14,231 nt of DNA from Pseudonocardiales bacterium (GCA_013695005.1 JACDBJ010000140.1:1-14231), one strand, 5' to 3'. Shown: positions 1 through 5,952, counted from the first letter of the stretch. Numbers and translations are program-made. The notes: generated by a model from the letters alone, not told the origin.

Positions 1-413
1 GTCGTGAAGCCGACCGTCGCCCCTGCCGGCAGCCCCAGCAGGTCGAGCACCCAGCCGCCGGCGACCTGCTCGACCGCCGCCGCCGCAGGTGAGGTGACGG
101 CGTTGAACGCGACTTGGCCCCAGCCGCTGGTGAGCACGTCGGCGGCCAGTGCCGCGTCCAGCGACCCGCCCATCACGAAGCCGAGGAAGCGCGGGCCCTC
201 AGTGCCGACCAGGGCAGGACCGGCAGCGTCGGCCAGCAGCTCGATGACCTCGGCCGGGTCGGTCGGCTGCTGGGGCAACTGCCCGCCGAGCGCGGCGACC
301 AGGTCGGGCAGCTTCGCGCCGGGGTGTACGGGGGTGTCGCCGGGCAGTGCCTCGCGGTAGGTCGCGGCCAGGTCGGCAGCGCGGTGCAGCAGCGCTCGCA
401 GGTCGGTCGTCAT
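1..413 (-). CDS. PLP-dependent group II decarboxylase, N-terminal part (runs off the left edge)
   Basis: The minus-strand frame starting at ATG 411-413 stays open to the window edge, giving about 137 residues. They resemble the N-terminus of pyridoxal-dependent amino-acid decarboxylases, often annotated 'aspartate aminotransferase family'. Visible features are a helical start (MTTDLRALLHRAADLAATYR), then GPRFLGFVMGG at about residues 79-89, and NAVTSPAAAAVEQVAGGWV at about 108-126. This is the substrate-entry and dimer segment that precedes the PLP domain. The PLP lysine and the rest of the large domain lie outside the window, so the substrate cannot be named. No clear Shine-Dalgarno precedes the ATG, so translation may be leaderless or read-through from the tRNA operon 48 bases upstream. 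The family call is fairly secure; the specific reaction is not. Confidence 0.8.
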   Translation of the reverse strand, partial: MTTDLRALLHRAADLAATYREALPGDTPVHPGAKLPDLVAALGGQLPQQPTDPAEVIELLADAAGPALVGTEGPRFLGFVMGGSLDAALAADVLTSGWGQVAFNAVTSPAAAAVEQVAGGWVLDLLGLPAGATVGFT

Positions 414-431
414 GGGACATGAGTCTGCGCC

Positions 432-452
432 CGGTGTCCAGCGAGGGCACCG
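432..452 (-). terminator. Candidate hairpin terminator of the tRNA operon
   Basis: CGGTGTCC and GGGCACCG flank a five-base loop. They lie 8 bases beyond the 3' end of tRNA-Phe and before the decarboxylase start. Read as minus-strand RNA the 8-bp stem has one A-C mismatch, and no U-tract follows, as is common for actinobacterial hairpins. It could equally be a 3' processing structure. Confidence 0.35.
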
Positions 453-460
453 CTTTTCGG

Positions 461-534
461 TGGCCAGGGGCGGGGTCGAACCGCCGACCTCTCGCTTTTC
501 AGGCGAGCGCTCATACCAACTGAGCTACCTGGCC
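461..534 (-). tRNA. tRNA-Phe (GAA)
   Basis: The minus strand folds as a full cloverleaf. The acceptor is GGCCAGG paired with CCTGGCC, with discriminator A. The D-arm is GCTCAGTTGGTATGAGC, and the T-arm contains GGTTCGA. The anticodon arm is CTCGC-CTGAAAA-GCGAG, which reads anticodon GAA. The 3' CCA is not encoded (the bases after the discriminator are CCG), so it must be added by the nucleotidyltransferase. It is the last tRNA of a Glu-Asp-Phe operon and lies 34 bases downstream of tRNA-Asp. Confidence 0.97.
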
Positions 535-568
535 AGGCTGGCCGGCACGTCGGTGCCGGACGTCGAAG

Positions 569-642
569 CGACCCAGACGGGACTCGAACCCGCGACCTTC
601 GCCGTGACAGGGCGACGCGCTAACCAACTGCGCCACTGGGCC
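569..642 (-). tRNA. tRNA-Asp (GTC)
   Basis: The acceptor GGCCCAG pairs with CTGGGTC, with one G-U at position 2, and the discriminator is G, as expected for Asp. The anticodon arm is TCGCC-CTGTCAC-GGCGA, giving GTC, and GGTTCGA is present in the T-loop. CCA is not encoded. It is the middle member of the three-tRNA operon, only 5 bases downstream of tRNA-Glu, so the transcript must be cut between the two. Confidence 0.97.
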
Positions 643-647
643 TTACG

Positions 648-720
648 TGCCCCCAACGGGGTTCGAACCCGTGTTGCCGCCTTGAAAGGGCGGAGTCCTA
701 GACCGCTAGACGATGGGGAC
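648..720 (-). tRNA. tRNA-Glu (TTC)
   Basis: The acceptor GTCCCCA pairs with TGGGGGC (one U-G at position 2). The D-arm begins TCGTCTAGCGG, typical of Glu tRNAs. The anticodon arm is CCGCC-CTTTCAA-GGCGG, giving TTC, and the T-loop GGTTCGA is present. The discriminator is A and CCA is not encoded. It is the first gene of the tRNA operon, preceded by a short leader and a candidate promoter. Confidence 0.97.
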
Positions 721-721
721 A

Positions 722-736
722 GATCCCGCCGGGATC
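722..736. repeat. Perfect 15-base palindrome in the tRNA leader
   Basis: GATCCCG-C-CGGGATC is a perfect inverted repeat with 7-bp arms and one central base. It ends one base upstream of tRNA-Glu and lies downstream of the proposed promoter. It would be the 5' leader of the precursor, where it could affect 5' processing, or it could be a protein site. Function is unknown. Confidence 0.6.
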
Positions 737-761
737 AATCCCGCAACGGCTGACCGCCGGG

Positions 762-790
762 AGCCTACCCAGCATATGCCAGAGCGTCGA
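762..790 (-). promoter_or_regulatory. Candidate promoter of the tRNA-Glu/Asp/Phe operon
   Basis: On the minus strand a -35-like TCGACG (785-790) and a -10-like TAGGCT (762-767) are separated by exactly 17 bases. They lie about 42 bases before tRNA-Glu. Both match principal-sigma consensus only partly (4 of 6 at -35, and TAnnnT at -10). An overlapping TATGCT lies in the spacer and could serve as an alternative -10. Confidence 0.4.
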
Positions 791-910
791 CGGCTCCCTA
801 GCGGGCACACGCCGGTCCGTGGACGGGCGCGGCGAAGGTGAACAGTCGGCTAACTCCCCGGCGCGAGAACGGACCGCGAGGTAAGTTCCGTGTGAGTACG
901 GCGCGCTGAT

Positions 911-938
911 CGACGTGCGTAGCAGGGGGTGCACGTCG
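911..938 (-). terminator. Candidate hairpin downstream of the small conserved gene
   Basis: CGACGTGC and GCACGTCG are perfect 8-bp inverted arms around a 12-base loop, 34 bases after the stop codon of the minus-strand gene at 973-1221. No T-run follows. The position and perfect stem favour transcript termination or 3'-end protection. The rest of 737-972 shows the tRNA promoter and no convincing gene. Confidence 0.45.
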
Positions 939-972
939 CCCAGCGGCTGCGGAGCGACCGGTCCCCGCCGGC

Positions 973-1221
973 TCAGCGACGGACCGGCGGTGCCTGATCT
1001 GGGCTCGCGGCGAGCAGGCCGAGCATGTCGAGCAGCTCCCGGCAGTCCTGCGAGTCGACGGAGTTGCGGGCGACGACCATGCGGGCGCGCTGCACCTGTT
1101 CCTCGGATACGCGGTAGGCGTCCGCCGCGCTGCGTTGGGTCGGGATCGCAGGCGGTCGGCCGGCCGGCCGCTCGAATCGTGGTGTTGCCGAGGTCCGGCG
1201 CGCAGGGCTCGGTGCGCTCAT
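973..1221 (-). CDS. Small conserved actinobacterial protein of unknown function (82 aa)
   Basis: The start is ATG 1219-1221, preceded on the minus strand by GGGGAGG eight bases away. This is one of the best ribosome sites in the window and decides against the upstream in-frame starts at 1260 and 1320. The first 35 residues are Pro/Ala/Arg-rich and look disordered. From about residue 38 a helical segment follows (SEEQVQRARMVVARN), then SVDSQDCRELLDMLGLL at 55-71. I recognise this C-terminal signature from unnamed small actinobacterial proteins, but no function is known to me. A single cysteine (Cys60) precedes the final helix. There is no membrane segment or signal peptide, so it is likely cytoplasmic. 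It is monocistronic, with 179 bases upstream that carry two copies of a GTnAC-type repeat. Confidence 0.75.
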   Translation of the reverse strand: MSAPSPARRTSATPRFERPAGRPPAIPTQRSAADAYRVSEEQVQRARMVVARNSVDSQDCRELLDMLGLLAASPDQAPPVRR

Positions 1222-1329
1222 CGTGAAGCCTCCCCGGGGCTGCGTCTGCAACCCGCTCATGACCGCTGCGGCGCCAGATCTGACGTTCCGCGGCGGTCCT
1301 CCGCTTCGCCTGCCGACCACCCCGTTGTC

Positions 1330-1404
1330 GTGACCGGAACGTTACCCAGCCCATCCGCCGGATGCATGCCGCTTCTCGGGTGAGCCCGGTGACCCCAAGG
1401 TTAC
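1330..1404. promoter_or_regulatory. Two copies of GTGAC-N6-GTTAC upstream of the small gene
   Basis: GTGAC-N6-GTTAC occurs at 1330-1345 and again at 1389-1404. The spacers are CGGAAC and CCCAAG, and the copies are 59 bases apart. Each is a pair of 11-base-periodic half-sites, the geometry used by OmpR-type regulators such as GlnR or PhoP in actinobacteria, but neither consensus fits cleanly. The second copy overlaps the TAA of the hydrolase gene. Both lie 110-185 bases upstream of the small gene's start. Confidence 0.35.
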
Positions 1405-2345
1405 TCTCCGAACACGTCAGACAGCTTCTGCAGACACCAATCAGGATCAGCGATCGGCAGGTCGTGGCCACCATTCGAGTGAGTAACCGCGAACGTCGTA
1501 GGGCCGGCCAACGACTCGTGCCGGCCCAGGGCCACCACGTGGTCCGTCGCACCACCGGCGAGCAGCACCGGAACACCGGCCCGTTCGCAGCGGCGCAGCG
1601 CGGCTCGCCAGGAGTCGGTCCGGACCAGCGTGTCCAGCCCGTGGCGGTAGGAGTCGAAGCAGTGGTTGACGCCATCGGCCGCGAGCGCGACGGGGTAGAG
1701 CGGGTTGAGCGCTACGTAGAGCGCCTTGCCCCACCACGGGCCCCCGCAGATGGTTCGGCAGGCCAGCCGGGGAAGCCGGCCGGGGGCGGTCATCGTCCTG
1801 TTGATCCAGTCCGACGCGGCCAGCGTTGCGTCCGCCTCGGCGGCGCTGTGGAACAACGGCAGGCAGTAGGCTGCCACCCCCGCCACCGGTGAGCCCTGGT
1901 CCAACCGCTCCGCCGCGAATGCCAGCGCCAGCGCGCCGCCCATCGAGTGCCCGACCAGTAACAACGGCTCGTCGTCCACGCCGAGCTCGCGGGCGCACTC
2001 CGCCAGCGCGGCGAGCTGGTCGGCCACGGCATACGGTCCGTCCGCGGGGTGCGAGCGGCCGAAGCCGAGGAGGTCAGGCACCACAAGGCGGTGCGCGCCG
2101 GCCAGCCCGTCCCAGGCCGCACCCCACTCCCGCCCTGATCCGACCAGCCCGTGCAGCAGGACCACGACCGGGCCGGCGTCCCCGATCAGCCGCACCGAGA
2201 GCCGCCCGACCTTTCGCACCTCGCCCGCCGGTGGCCGCCAGCCGCGGAACGCCGGCGCCCGCCGGTGGCGCCAGAACCACCGCCCGACCAAGGCCGCCGT
2301 GACCACACCCGAGGCCAGCAGACCGGAGCGCGTCCCGGATAACAT
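1401..2345 (-). CDS. Alpha/beta hydrolase with N-terminal membrane anchor
   Basis: A 314-residue alpha/beta-hydrolase-fold protein. An N-terminal hydrophobic stretch at about residues 8-25 (LLASGVVTAALVGRWFW), followed by RHRR, suggests a membrane anchor with the catalytic domain following. The oxyanion-hole segment is LLHGLVGSG at 63-71. The nucleophile elbow is GHSMGG at 132-137, giving Ser134. The acid is probably Asp268 (GGATDHVV) and the base His294 (NGGHDLP), so the triad is complete. A cap of about 100 residues separates the core strands. Substrate is unknown; esterase, lipase or C-C hydrolase activity are all possible. It is divergent from csoR, and its ATG at 2343-2345 lies only 53 bases from the csoR start, so the CsoR operator may also affect it. 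The upstream ribosome site is weak (a G-run about 10 bases away). Confidence 0.88.
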   Translation of the reverse strand: MLSGTRSGLLASGVVTAALVGRWFWRHRRAPAFRGWRPPAGEVRKVGRLSVRLIGDAGPVVVLLHGLVGSGREWGAAWDGLAGAHRLVVPDLLGFGRSHPADGPYAVADQLAALAECARELGVDDEPLLLVGHSMGGALALAFAAERLDQGSPVAGVAAYCLPLFHSAAEADATLAASDWINRTMTAPGRLPRLACRTICGGPWWGKALYVALNPLYPVALAADGVNHCFDSYRHGLDTLVRTDSWRAALRRCERAGVPVLLAGGATDHVVALGRHESLAGPTTFAVTHSNGGHDLPIADPDWCLQKLSDVFGE

Positions 2346-2352
2346 AGTCCGT

Positions 2353-2371
2353 TACCCCCGGTGGGTATAGT
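2353..2371 (+). promoter_or_regulatory. CsoR-type copper operator overlapping a -10 element
   Basis: TACCC-N5-GGGTA is a perfect interrupted inverted repeat at 2353-2367. It is followed by TATAGT (2366-2371), which shares the last TA and looks like a -10 box for the csoR-copZ genes. CsoR repressors are known to bind GC-rich pseudopalindromes of the TACCC...GGGTA type, placed over the promoter of their own operon. The location directly before a csoR homologue makes autoregulation by Cu(I) the natural reading. No good -35 is visible. Confidence 0.65.
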
Positions 2372-2398
2372 CGGCGGCGAGCAATGGGAGGTGCCACC

Positions 2399-2679
2399 AT
2401 GCCTGGATACACCGACAGCGGGGAAGCCCACCTGCGCCGGCTGCGCCGGTCGAGGGCCAGGTCCGCGGCCTGCAACGGATGGTGGACACCGACGTCTACT
2501 GCATCGACGTGCTCACCCAGGTCTCGGCCGCCACCCGGGCCCTGCAGTCCTTCGCGCTCGAGCTGCTCACCGAGCACATGGCCGGCTGCGTCGTGGACGC
2601 CGCTCGGGCGGGCGACGAGCAGGCGCAGGACAAGGTGCAGGAAGCCGCCGACGCGATCGCTCGCCTGGTCCGTTCCTGA
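2399..2679 (+). pseudogene. csoR: CsoR-family Cu(I)-sensing repressor, frameshifted near its N-terminus
   Basis: The ATG at 2399-2401 has a strong GGGAGGTG ribosome site. The first 17 codons (MPGYTDSGEAHLRRLRR) are in frame, then one base appears to be missing between 2449 and 2450. From there the CsoR reading continues one frame over (EGQVRGLQRMVDTDVYCIDV) to the TGA at 2677-2679. Restoring one base gives a 93-residue protein of normal CsoR length. The Cu(I) ligand set is intact in that second frame: Cys in YCID (2500-2502), His in EHMAGC (2575-2577) and Cys (2587-2589). As read, translation from the ATG would miss the sensor and run on out of frame across copZ. An internal start at ATG 2479 would lose the first helix. 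It is either a recent loss of the repressor, giving constitutive copZ, or a sequencing deletion in CGGTCGAGG. Confidence 0.85.
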
Positions 2680-2756
2680 CCTGTGCGGCGACCCCGTCCT
2701 GGTTGCGCACGGTGTTCTGCAACGATCGCCACCCCGAGGCGCGCGAGGAGGAGAAC

Positions 2757-2978
2757 ATGGGAGTCACCGCCCCGTTCCGGACGACGGTTACCGTCGTCGG
2801 TATGACCTGTGGGCACTGCACGAGCGCGGTGAGCTCCGAGCTCGCCGCCATCGCCGGGGTGCAGGACGTCGACGTGACGCTCGTCTCCGGTGCGGTGACC
2901 GTCGCCAGCGAGCGGCAGCTCAGCAGGGCGGAGCTCGCCGCGGCGGTGGCCGAAGCCGGCTACGGGTTGGCGGACTAG
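2757..2978 (+). CDS. copZ: CopZ-like copper chaperone (heavy-metal-associated domain)
   Basis: A 73-residue single HMA domain starting at ATG 2757, with GAGGAGGAG just upstream. The metal-binding loop is GMTCGHC at residues 15-21, so Cys18 and Cys21 bind Cu(I). The beta-alpha-beta-beta-alpha-beta pattern is complete, with VEEAGY-like AEAGYG at the end, as in CopZ and the N-terminal domains of CopA. It lies 77 bases after csoR and presumably shares its copper-responsive transcript. It would deliver Cu(I) to a P-type ATPase that is not present in this window. HMA proteins can also carry other soft metals, but the CsoR neighbour supports copper. Confidence 0.92.
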   Translation: MGVTAPFRTTVTVVGMTCGHCTSAVSSELAAIAGVQDVDVTLVSGAVTVASERQLSRAELAAAVAEAGYGLAD

Positions 2979-3344
2979 GTGCCCGCCCGCGAACGTCGCA
3001 GTGCCCGCCATCGGGCCGCGCCCCCACCACCACCGTCCGCCGTCGAGCCGCAGCCGGATCACGAGCTCGAGTCCTACCTCAAGGCGCTGGCACCGTCGCC
3101 GGAGGAGTCGGAGCTGACAGGCGGCTTCGAGAACGCCCAGGTGCTGCAGGTGCGCCTTCCCCTGTATCGCGTCGAGCAGCTGCGCAGGCTCGCGGAGGAG
3201 CGCGACGTCGCGCCCGCGGCGCTCGCTCGCGAGTGGCTCGTCGACCGGCTGGACCGCGAGGAACCCCCGACCGGCCCGCTGCGCACCGTGGACGCCCCGC
3301 CGCAGCCCGACACCGGCGGCCAGTTCGGTCGTCCACCCCGCTGA
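2979..3344 (+). CDS. Small protein with ribbon-helix-helix-like C-terminal segment
   Basis: The GTG at 2979 follows the copZ stop codon directly, so translation is probably coupled, but the ribosome site is weak. The 121 residues start with a basic, Pro-rich tail (1-27), then a short acidic helix (HELESYLKALAPSPEES). Next comes VLQVRLPLYRVEQLRRLAEE and a second helix (VAPAALAREWLVDRL) at about 55-91. One beta strand followed by two helices is the layout of ribbon-helix-helix DNA-binding proteins (Arc/CopG/antitoxin class). The C-terminus is low-complexity. I recognise it only as an uncharacterised actinobacterial type. An autonomous regulator, or an antitoxin without its toxin, are both possible; no toxin-like gene is adjacent. 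It ends 16 bases from the convergent GDSL gene. Confidence 0.6.
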   Translation: MPARERRSARHRAAPPPPPSAVEPQPDHELESYLKALAPSPEESELTGGFENAQVLQVRLPLYRVEQLRRLAEERDVAPAALAREWLVDRLDREEPPTGPLRTVDAPPQPDTGGQFGRPPR

Positions 3345-3360
3345 GCAGCCACTCACGGGC

Positions 3361-4677
3361 CTACTTGCGGTCGGCCAGGCAGGGGCTTCCCGACAGCCTG
3401 CCGATGTCGACCGCGTCGGCCAGCGCGCGGTAGCCGGCCTCGGACAGGTGCAGCCCGTCACCGGAGTCGAACGGCTGCGCCAGCCACGACGGGTTCGCCG
3501 GGTCGGCCACGGCCGCGGCAAGGTCGAACACCCCGTCGGCGTGCTGGCCGCCCATCGAGCGCACCCACTCGTTCACGGCCTGGCGCACCAGCACGGTCTT
3601 CGGGTCGGCATGCGCCCCAGTGCGCGAGGGGGTGATCGTGGTGAGGAAGACGCGCAGGCCGCCTGCCCGGGCCTGCTCTGCGAACTGGATCATGCCGTTG
3701 ACGATGTCGGTCGCGGAGCGGTCGGCGGCGATGTCGTTGGTGCCGGACTGCAGCACGACGTCGGTGACGCCCGGTGTGCCGACCGCCTCCCAGGGCAGCC
3801 GGGAACGCGGCGACTCCCCATCGGTGGCGCGCCCGCTGTCGGCCAGCAGCAGGTTGCGGGAGACGCCCGCGTTGAGCACCGACATCGCCCGGCTGCCGCC
3901 GCTGCCGACCAGCCGCTGTCCCAGCCGGTCCGACCATCGGGCGTTCGCGTCGACCCCTGAGCCGATTCCGTCGGTGATCGAGTCGCCGACGAGCATGACG
4001 GCGTTCGTCCGCGGCACGGCGAGCACCTGCGCACCGACCAGCACCGGCCACACCGTGATCGGTTTGTCGAACGCCGCACCGGAGCGGGCCGCCGCGTGAT
4101 CGCCGGGCTGGGACAGGTAGGACGTCTGCATCGCCGTGACGTGCTCGGTGAGGACGTCGGGTTGCACCGGCAGGAAGATGCTCACCGCGAGCCGCTCGCC
4201 GCGGGACACCGCCAGCGGCACCGGGTCGCTGAGCGCCTCGGTGCCGGGTGGGATGGCCGAGCTCTTCCCTGCGCCGAAGGTCACCGGCACCGGCAGCTTG
4301 GTGAGCAGCGCGGCACCCTCGCCGGCCACCGCGGCGGTCACCGTGCCCAGCCGCAGCGGCGTCCGCCCGTAGCGGTTGGACAGCTGCAGGCGAAGCTCCG
4401 AGCCACCCACCTGGGGATGGATGACCAACCGCAGGGTGCGGCCGCCCAGGGCCCCGTGCGCCGCCTCCGGTCCGGCGACGGCGACCGGGCTCGCGTGCCA
4501 CGCAGCCACCCACGCCGGCGTGCTGCACGGCGAGTCGACCGGCTGGCTGCCGGCCAGCGGGCGCGACGACGGCGGGGAGAACGAGCCGATGGTGGTCATC
4601 GCGCCGAAGAGCGTGACCGCCAGTGTCGCGGCCAGCATGCAGATGGCCCAGCGCGGCCGTCCCAGCTCGCGGCGCAC
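3361..4677 (-). CDS. Secreted SGNH/GDSL-family esterase/hydrolase
   Basis: GTG at 4675-4677 is preceded by AAGGAG six bases away, which fixes the start. The protein is 438 residues. An N-terminal hydrophobic stretch (about 11-31, after RRELGRPRW) is a signal peptide or anchor. A beta-rich region at about 55-220, with motifs such as RLVIHPQVGGSELRLQLSN, resembles the N-terminal domain of actinobacterial GDSL lipases. The SGNH core then follows: block I VGDSITDG at 230-237 (nucleophile Ser233), Gly271 in NAGVSRN, block III GTNDI at 312-316 (Asn314), and block V DGLHLSEAGY at 407-416 (Asp407, His410). All four SGNH residues are present. Cys51 and Cys433 could form a disulfide. Extracellular ester or acyl hydrolysis is expected; the substrate is unknown. 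It is probably monocistronic, with a palindrome-rich upstream region. Confidence 0.92.
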   Translation of the reverse strand: MRRELGRPRWAICMLAATLAVTLFGAMTTIGSFSPPSSRPLAGSQPVDSPCSTPAWVAAWHASPVAVAGPEAAHGALGGRTLRLVIHPQVGGSELRLQLSNRYGRTPLRLGTVTAAVAGEGAALLTKLPVPVTFGAGKSSAIPPGTEALSDPVPLAVSRGERLAVSIFLPVQPDVLTEHVTAMQTSYLSQPGDHAAARSGAAFDKPITVWPVLVGAQVLAVPRTNAVMLVGDSITDGIGSGVDANARWSDRLGQRLVGSGGSRAMSVLNAGVSRNLLLADSGRATDGESPRSRLPWEAVGTPGVTDVVLQSGTNDIAADRSATDIVNGMIQFAEQARAGGLRVFLTTITPSRTGAHADPKTVLVRQAVNEWVRSMGGQHADGVFDLAAAVADPANPSWLAQPFDSGDGLHLSEAGYRALADAVDIGRLSGSPCLADRK

Positions 4678-4737
4678 CGGTATCTCCTTCGTCAGCTGGA
4701 TCGAGAACCCGATCGGGCGCTCAAGTCGACCGGCGGG

Positions 4738-4773
4738 CAGTACTGTGAGTCCTCACCAGCCGGTATCAGATAC
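4738..4773. promoter_or_regulatory. Cluster of three palindromes upstream of the GDSL gene
   Basis: Three perfect inverted repeats lie in 36 bases: CAGTACTG (4738-4745), GTGAG-TC-CTCAC (4745-4756) and GTATC-A-GATAC (4763-4773). They are 60-96 bases upstream of the GDSL GTG start, where a promoter is expected. Odd-length palindromes of this size are typical of operators for dimeric repressors. The rest of the 264-base gap (4678-4941) shows no convincing gene. Confidence 0.4.
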
Positions 4774-4941
4774 AACGAGGAGTGTGGCGGAACAGACTCG
4801 CTGCCGTTCGAGGGGGATGCTTGACGCGCGTCCGTCACGCTCCGTCGAGGAACCAGGCAGCCGGTCCACCCTGGCGGTCCAACGCGCCGAGCTGCCCGCA
4901 CTGCCGGCAGCAGCGGCGCGGACGCCGCGTGTTCGCCCCCG

Positions 4942-5379
4942 CTACATCTGCCCCCACGGCCCGATGCCCTTGATGCGCTGCGGCGCGATGCGCAGGACGT
5001 GCCCCGGTGGCGGGTTGTCGAACGGCGGGAACTTCACATCCGGGCCGAGGTAGACGTGCGCCAGCCGCTGCAGCAGCTCGACGGCGCCGCCTTCGGTGAC
5101 CCGGGTGGTGCCGTGCACGATGATGTGGTGGTCCAGCCCGAAGTCGTTGCGCCCTTCGGTCTGCATGGACAGCACGACCTGCGGGTTCCGGCGGACGTTG
5201 CGTAGCTTCTGCACGTCCGGGATGTGTCCGCTGACGATCTCGTCGTCCTCGATGCCGACCCACACGACGGAGACCTGCGGGGTTCCGTCGGCGTTCTGCG
5301 TGACGAGGTGCGCGAGCCTGCCGGACTGCAGTGCCTCGCGTACCTCAGGGCTGAGTAGCTCGTGAGAACCGGTCTCCAT
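4942..5379 (-). CDS. PPOX-class, probably F420-dependent, flavin/deazaflavin oxidoreductase
   Basis: ATG 5377-5379 is chosen over an upstream in-frame start at 5424 because GAGGAG lies eight bases before it. The 145-residue protein is a split-barrel of the pyridoxamine-phosphate-oxidase-like class. Key segments are GRLAHLVTQNADGTPQVSVV at 20-39 (first strands and substrate face), VSGHIPDVQKLRNVRRNPQV at 49-68 (cofactor-phosphate region), HHIIVHGTTRV at 84-94 and a C-terminal RIAPQRIKGIGPWG. The pattern matches actinobacterial proteins annotated as F420-dependent PPOX oxidoreductases such as the Rv2061c type. The true cofactor (F420, FMN or haem) cannot be fixed from the sequence, and the substrate is unknown. 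It lies 135 bases downstream of the SLOG-like gene and may have its own promoter. Confidence 0.85.
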   Translation of the reverse strand: METGSHELLSPEVREALQSGRLAHLVTQNADGTPQVSVVWVGIEDDEIVSGHIPDVQKLRNVRRNPQVVLSMQTEGRNDFGLDHHIIVHGTTRVTEGGAVELLQRLAHVYLGPDVKFPPFDNPPPGHVLRIAPQRIKGIGPWGQM

Positions 5380-5459
5380 CGCGCTCGCTCCTCGCTCGTG
5401 CCTGCTGCAGGCGCTTGCGGGCACCGAGCCTGCTCTTGATCATCCGGGCAGGCAAGCGT

Positions 5460-5477
5460 CCGGGCGGAGGCGCCCGG
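5460..5477 (-). terminator. Strong GC hairpin between the SLOG-like and PPOX genes
   Basis: CCGGGCG-GAGG-CGCCCGG is a perfect 7-bp stem with a four-base loop, 37 bases past the stop of the SLOG-like gene and 80 bases before the PPOX start. No T-run follows in the transcription direction. It would separate the two minus-strand genes into different transcripts. Confidence 0.4.
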
Positions 5478-5514
5478 CACGATGCGGTCGTTGACCCGTC
5501 CACCGACTATCTGC

Positions 5515-5952
5515 CTATCGTCGGACGGCACCGTCGGGCCACACGACCGTCACCGGCAGGGCGCGGGCGTGCGCCGCGGCAACCACGTCACCTGTCCCGC
5601 CGTGGCCGTCGGCGGGCTGGCCGTCCCACACCGCGACCATCCGCTCGACGCTGGACAGCACGGCTTGCGACGCCGCCACGTACGCGTCGCGGTTCGACTG
5701 CTCGAACGGCAACGTCCGCACGGACGACGCGCGTGTGATCAGTTCTTCGAACTCGGCCGCGTTGTCGGGCTTGACCTTGCGCTGCCGGTAGTCCGCCGCC
5801 GGCAGGATGACTTCAAGCTGACCGCCGAGATCCAGCACGACGCGGGCGAACAGCTGGTCCGCGCCACGGGCCAGGCAGCTCACCCCGACGAGCGGTTCAC
5901 CGACCTCGGTGAGCGCCTTCGTCACGCCCTCGGCGATTGACAGCAACGGCAC
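5515..5952 (-). CDS. SLOG-like Rossmannoid nucleotide-binding protein, N-terminus apparently missing
   Basis: The open frame gives 145 residues from GTG 5950-5952. Motifs are GEPLVGVSCLARGADQLFA (18-36), EVILPAADYRQRKVKPDN (47-64), and VWDGQPADGHGGTGDVVAAA (108-127, the glycine-rich ligand loop). This is the pattern of small SLOG/DprA-like proteins that bind nucleotides. Members I recall begin with a strand and a short TGHM-type motif about 20 residues before this start. Here the frame upstream is unlike that and stops at 6028-6030. A second ATG at 5967-5969 (reading MRIG) in another frame looks like the old start with a small out-of-frame deletion after it. The gene may therefore be damaged. 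Nothing else convincing lies in 5953-6160. Function is unknown. Confidence 0.6.
   Translation of the reverse strand: MPLLSIAEGVTKALTEVGEPLVGVSCLARGADQLFARVVLDLGGQLEVILPAADYRQRKVKPDNAAEFEELITRASSVRTLPFEQSNRDAYVAASQAVLSSVERMVAVWDGQPADGHGGTGDVVAAAHARALPVTVVWPDGAVRR

Noticed and set aside
698..1675. Long minus-strand open frame of 325 codons
   Set aside because: It runs into tRNA-Glu at its 3' end, overlaps the well-supported small gene and part of the hydrolase gene in another frame, and has Arg/Pro/Thr-rich content typical of GC-rich shadow frames.
2496..3521. 341-codon minus-strand frame across csoR, copZ and the next gene
   Set aside because: It covers three supported plus-strand genes and part of the GDSL gene; its composition is that of a shadow frame.
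4782..4973. 63-codon plus-strand frame with a CPHC-like motif
   Set aside because: It overlaps the end of the PPOX gene, has no ribosome site, and its Arg/Pro-rich composition matches shadow frames.
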